A stretch of DNA of 64,000 nucleotides, from contig CAYYMH010000007.1 of NCBI GenBank assembly GCA_964472785.1, forward strand, positions 58,494 to 122,493, written 5' to 3'. Of the stretch, positions 61,925-64,000 are shown piece after piece (positions within the stretch are counted from its first letter, which is position 1; the number at the start of each line of letters is the position of its first letter). The DNA is from CAYYMH01 sp964472785. Lineage in GTDB: Bacteria; Zhuqueibacterota; Zhuqueibacteria; Thermofontimicrobiales; Thermofontimicrobiaceae. The position numbers and the translations under genes were made by a program. The notes under the pieces were generated by a model, which saw only the letters and a list, made by a program, of their open reading frames with translations, was not told where the DNA came from and did not search any database.

Positions 61925-62167
61925 TCAATTGATCTCCGTCTCGATGCCAAAAGGTTTATCATTGACGTTTGTCTTTGAATAGTTTCCACCAAGATTCATA
62001 TCCTCCATGTCGTGCGATGTGAAGGCTAATGCTGTTTCTCCTGTTTCCAGCTCTCCATAAGCCTTGGACTCATGGATGAACTTGACATTGAAGCCAAAAA
62101 CTGTTTCGTAAAACTCCTATGTTTTTTCTCGTGATGCAACATAAATGATACTATATCCATCTTTCAT
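61925..62167 (-). pseudogene. Truncated VOC (glyoxalase/bleomycin-resistance) family gene with in-frame stop
   Basis: From the ATG at 62167 the frame reads MKDGYSIIYVASREKT, then TAG (62119-62117), then EFYETVFGFNVKFIHESKAY and ELETGETALAFTSHDMEDMN to a TGA at 61925. This is the first half of a vicinal-oxygen-chelate protein; the family usually runs about 125 residues with 'EFYExVFGF' preceded by a sense codon. It has therefore suffered a nonsense mutation and loss of the second half. It lies just downstream of the helix-hairpin-helix gene, on the same strand. Confidence 0.75.
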
Positions 62168-62172
62168 TATTT

Positions 62173-62466
62173 TTATTTCCTCTGATTTGGTTGGGACATT
62201 TTTTTTCGCTCTTGGGTAAATGACCACCATGGAAGAGGTTTGCCACCCTCCATAAAGTGAATAGCCGACCTAAACACATCGATCACGCAGGGATCATGTA
62301 TTTGTCCTGTTTTTGCACATAGTTCCTCGTATAGCTCAAATGGTTCCATCCCGATCAACTTTTTCGGGTGGTCAATGCCTATTAGTCGAAGGTCTGCTGC
62401 GATTGCTTTCCCAATATTGGGGAGTGCATCTAACCGTGATACTGTATCTCTGTTTGGGTTTTTCAT
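62173..62466 (-). CDS. Helix-hairpin-helix protein (Cdd1/'pathogenicity locus' family)
   Basis: 97 aa from the ATG at 62466 (an upstream TTG gives three more residues). The sequence RLDALPNIGKAIAADLRLIG is a helix-hairpin-helix DNA-binding motif. It is followed by LIGMEPFELYEELCAKTGQI, DPCVIDVFRSAIHFMEGG and PLPWWSFT, the full signature of the Cdd1 family, sometimes called mitomycin-resistance protein. The role is unproven, perhaps DNA binding. The gene is intact although both neighbours are broken. Confidence 0.85.
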   Translation of the reverse strand: MKNPNRDTVSRLDALPNIGKAIAADLRLIGIDHPKKLIGMEPFELYEELCAKTGQIHDPCVIDVFRSAIHFMEGGKPLPWWSFTQERKKMSQPNQRK

Positions 62467-62504
62467 ATGACTCAATTTTATATTTTTCAGATTAAAATTA
62501 AAAG

Positions 62505-62834
62505 CTACACCTTAATTAAAGTATTGAGTTTTTTCAAGACTTCTGTTATTACTGTAGAATGAAGCTTACAAATAAATTCAGCTTTTCTCACCTTCCAATC
62601 GAGACATTTAACTTGATCTGATAATATTACACCTGTTACTTGAAGATCTGAAGGAATTTCAACTTCAAAGGGATAACCTTTGATCTGATTAGTAATTGGA
62701 CATAAGATTGCCATTCCAACTTTACCATTATATTTAGCGGGAGAGAGGACAACAACAGGACGCCTTCCAGCTTGTTCGTGACCAGCATGAGGATTTAAGT
62801 TTATCCAAATCACATCGCCACGATCTGGGATATA
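62505..62834 (-). pseudogene. mazF: mazF toxin, main fragment, interrupted by IS630 element
   Basis: MazF/PemK ribonuclease fragment: YIPDRGDVIWINLNPHAGHE, QAGRRPVVVLSPAKYNGKVG and ILSDQVKCLDWKVRKAEFIC are the conserved blocks, with the catalytic Arg and Thr/Ser region. It lacks the first four codons: just before Tyr the frame hits TAG contributed by the IS end. Joining codons 1-4 at 63959-63948 through the shared TA restores MSDNYIPDRGDVIWI and a 113-residue toxin. A shortened product could start at the GTG at 62813 (MIWINLNP), losing the N-terminal strand. The toxin is probably inactive, with low or no translation. Confidence 0.9.
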
Positions 62835-62862
62835 CTACTCCGAGCATAAATTAGTTTGCATT
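62835..62862 (+). repeat. Left terminal inverted repeat of the IS
   Basis: Begins CTACTCCGAGCATAAA. The right end read on the other strand begins CTACTGGGAGCATGAA. Confidence 0.85.
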
Positions 62863-62889
62863 GTTATATAAATTTAGTATATTGTATTT

Positions 62890-63918
62890 ATGAAAAAACA
62901 AGATGCTCGTAGTTTATCAGGAGAAGCGCAGGAAGCGCTTCGTATTCGTGCTGTACAAGCTGTTCTTGCTGGTCAGACACAATTATCAGTTGCAAAAATA
63001 TTTTGTGTCTCTCGACAATCTGTTAGTAAGTGGTTGAAAACTTACAGGGTCTCTGGGTTTAAAGCATTAAAGACTCAACCACAAGGTCGTCCAACAGGAG
63101 GCACCTTAAAACCTTGGCAGGCTGCTCAAACTGTCAAAGCTATTAAAGATCGTCATCCAGACCAGCTCAAATTACCATTTTATCTTTGGACTCGTGAGGC
63201 TGTTTGTCAACTTATTGAACATCGGTTTGGCATTAGATTGTCTGTTTGGACAATTGGACGTTATTTAAAGCATTGGGGATTTACGCCTCAAAAGCCTGTC
63301 CGCCGAGCCTATGAAAAGGATGACAAAGTTATTCAACAATGGCTGAAAGAAAAATATCCAGCTATTCGTCAACAAGCAAAGCAAGAAAAAGCAATCATTT
63401 ACTGGGGTGACGAAATGGGTCTTCGTTCAGACGACAATGTTGGACGCTCGTATGGCAAGCGTGGAAAAACGCCTGCCATTCCCGGTACAGGACAACGCTT
63501 TGGTTGCAACATGATTTCGGCTATTACGAATCAGGGACAGTTGAATTTTATGGTTTTTAAAGGATCATTTAATAGCCAAATCTTCTTATCTTACTTAACG
63601 CGTTTGACAAAACAGGCTAAACAAAAAGTCTTTCTCATTATTGATCGACACCCTGTTCATCGAGCTAACAAGGTTAAGAAGTGGATTGATAACAATAGCA
63701 AAAAAATCAGTATCTTTTTTCTACCAAGTTATAGCCCTGAACTCAATCCGGATGAAATGCTAAACCAAGATGTTAAAAGTAATGCAATCGGAAGAAGAAG
63801 ACCGCATAACCAAAGTGAAATGATTAAAGACATCAGAAATTTTTTGTTCAGTCGACAAAAGCAACCGCAAATTGTCAAAAATTATTTTAAAGAACAACAC
63901 GTTAAATATGCTGCATGA
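62890..63918 (+). CDS. IS630-family transposase
   Basis: 342 aa. The N-terminal winged HTH (RIRAVQAVLAGQTQLSVAKI with FCVSRQSVSKWLKTYRV) binds the ends. The DDE catalytic domain shows IIYWGDEMGLRSDD (first Asp), VFLIIDRHPVHRANKV (second Asp) and LPSYSPELNPDEMLNQDVKS (third acidic residue). The reading frame is intact, so the element may still be mobile. The stop codon lies at the edge of the right inverted repeat. Its own promoter is likely in the AT-rich stretch 62860-62889. Confidence 0.95.
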   Translation: MKKQDARSLSGEAQEALRIRAVQAVLAGQTQLSVAKIFCVSRQSVSKWLKTYRVSGFKALKTQPQGRPTGGTLKPWQAAQTVKAIKDRHPDQLKLPFYLWTREAVCQLIEHRFGIRLSVWTIGRYLKHWGFTPQKPVRRAYEKDDKVIQQWLKEKYPAIRQQAKQEKAIIYWGDEMGLRSDDNVGRSYGKRGKTPAIPGTGQRFGCNMISAITNQGQLNFMVFKGSFNSQIFLSYLTRLTKQAKQKVFLIIDRHPVHRANKVKKWIDNNSKKISIFFLPSYSPELNPDEMLNQDVKSNAIGRRRPHNQSEMIKDIRNFLFSRQKQPQIVKNYFKEQHVKYAA

Positions 63919-63945
63919 ATGTAAGTTATTTCATGCTCCCAGTAG
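63918..63945 (-). repeat. Right terminal inverted repeat of the IS
   Basis: Matches the left end at 21 of 28 positions in inverted orientation; its outermost base is adjacent to the TA duplicate at 63946-63947. Confidence 0.85.
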
Positions 63946-63959
63946 TAATTATCTGACAT
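63946..63959 (-). pseudogene. mazF: mazF toxin, first codons
   Basis: ATG TCA GAT AAT plus the TA of codon five (63959 down to 63946). The start overlaps the upstream antitoxin stop (TAATG), the usual mazEF coupling. Confidence 0.85.
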
Positions 63960-64000
63960 TACCAAATTTCCCTTCCTATGGCGTTTCCTGTATCAATTTC
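63959..64000 (-). CDS. mazE: MazE-type antitoxin, C-terminal end only
   Basis: Only the last 13 codons are in the window: EIDTGNAIGREIW then TAA at 63961-63959. This is a typical C-terminus of MazE/PemI-type antitoxins, which wraps around the toxin. The rest lies beyond the edge. If it remains intact it is now an orphan antitoxin. Confidence 0.75.
   Translation of the reverse strand, partial: EIDTGNAIGREIW

Larger units (their letters stand above)
62835..63945 (+). mobile_element. IS630-family insertion sequence (1111 bp) inserted in mazF
   Basis: Bounded by imperfect 28-bp inverted repeats (21 of 28 identical) beginning CTACT and flanked on both sides by TA (62833-62834 and 63946-63947), the target-site duplication characteristic of IS630/Tc1-mariner elements. 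It contains one transposase gene with no frameshift. Excision of the element plus one TA reunites mazF exactly. Confidence 0.92.

Noticed and set aside
1..64000. tRNA, rRNA or tmRNA genes
   Set aside because: No T-loop consensus with a foldable cloverleaf or rRNA-like stretch was seen on either strand; a computational scan would be decisive.

Overview
The window is a stretch of chromosome from an AT-rich, Gram-negative bacterium. Indicators are an FtsZ-based division (dcw) cluster, a TonB-dependent outer-membrane receptor, several lipoproteins and signal-peptide proteins, and Shine-Dalgarno starts. The protein families point to the FCB assemblage: a carboxypeptidase-regulatory-domain TonB receptor, a sortilin/BNR propeller protein, a TPR histidine kinase with two-component output, and a V-type ATPase with DUF2764. 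A Calditrichota/KSB1/Ignavibacteria-like lineage is my guess, but 16S or marker trees would be needed. A 100-N scaffold gap flanked by a perfect 55-bp duplicate shows this is a draft, probably metagenomic, assembly. No rRNA, tRNA or CRISPR array was seen.

Layout. 0-2 kb: 5' part of a secreted BNR/VPS10 propeller (minus strand). 2.1-4.5 kb: an AT-rich type II restriction-modification pair. 4.7-9 kb: phosphofructokinase, a DUF1460 lipoprotein, a LiaF-like membrane gene split by the artefactual gap, and a lipase-like hydrolase; two promoters here share an operator-like motif. 9-12.4 kb: gatE-gatD, the archaeal-type Glu-tRNA(Gln) amidotransferase. 12.4-24.2 kb: TPR histidine kinase, GH13 amylase, urocanate hydratase, TonB receptor, hemerythrin/LuxR pair and an NTF2-like lipoprotein. 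24.2-27.5 kb: plsC, a Crp/Fnr regulator and a Nudix hydrolase, embedded in hairpin-rich spacers, plus a convincing stand-alone small RNA. 27.5-30.5 kb: an unusual four-gene membrane/coiled-coil/amidase cassette. 30.7-32.5 kb: amidohydrolase and a 5'-truncated phosphoesterase. 32.7-36.7 kb: rhodanese (EanB-like), histidine methyltransferase (EgtD/EanA), sufS and sufE, which read as one oxygen-independent ergothioneine operon with its own sulfur supply. 36.7-42.8 kb: flavodoxin-like protein, MeaB GTPase, HAD phosphatase, membrane proteins, a RelA/SpoT synthetase and class I aldolase. 43-50 kb: complete V-type ATPase operon with Na+-site residues. 50.4-61.8 kb: reduced dcw cluster (mraZ-rsmH-ftsL-ftsI-murF-mraY-ftsW-ftsQ-ftsA-ftsZ). 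61.8-64 kb: decaying accessory segment with a VOC pseudogene, a helix-hairpin-helix gene, and a mazEF module whose toxin is split by an IS630-type element.

The strongest leads are the putative EanB-EanA-SufS-SufE operon, the archaeal GatDE pair in a bacterium, the membrane/amidase cassette at 27.5-30.5 kb, the orphan sRNA at 27.08-27.17 kb, and the precisely reconstructable IS insertion into mazF.
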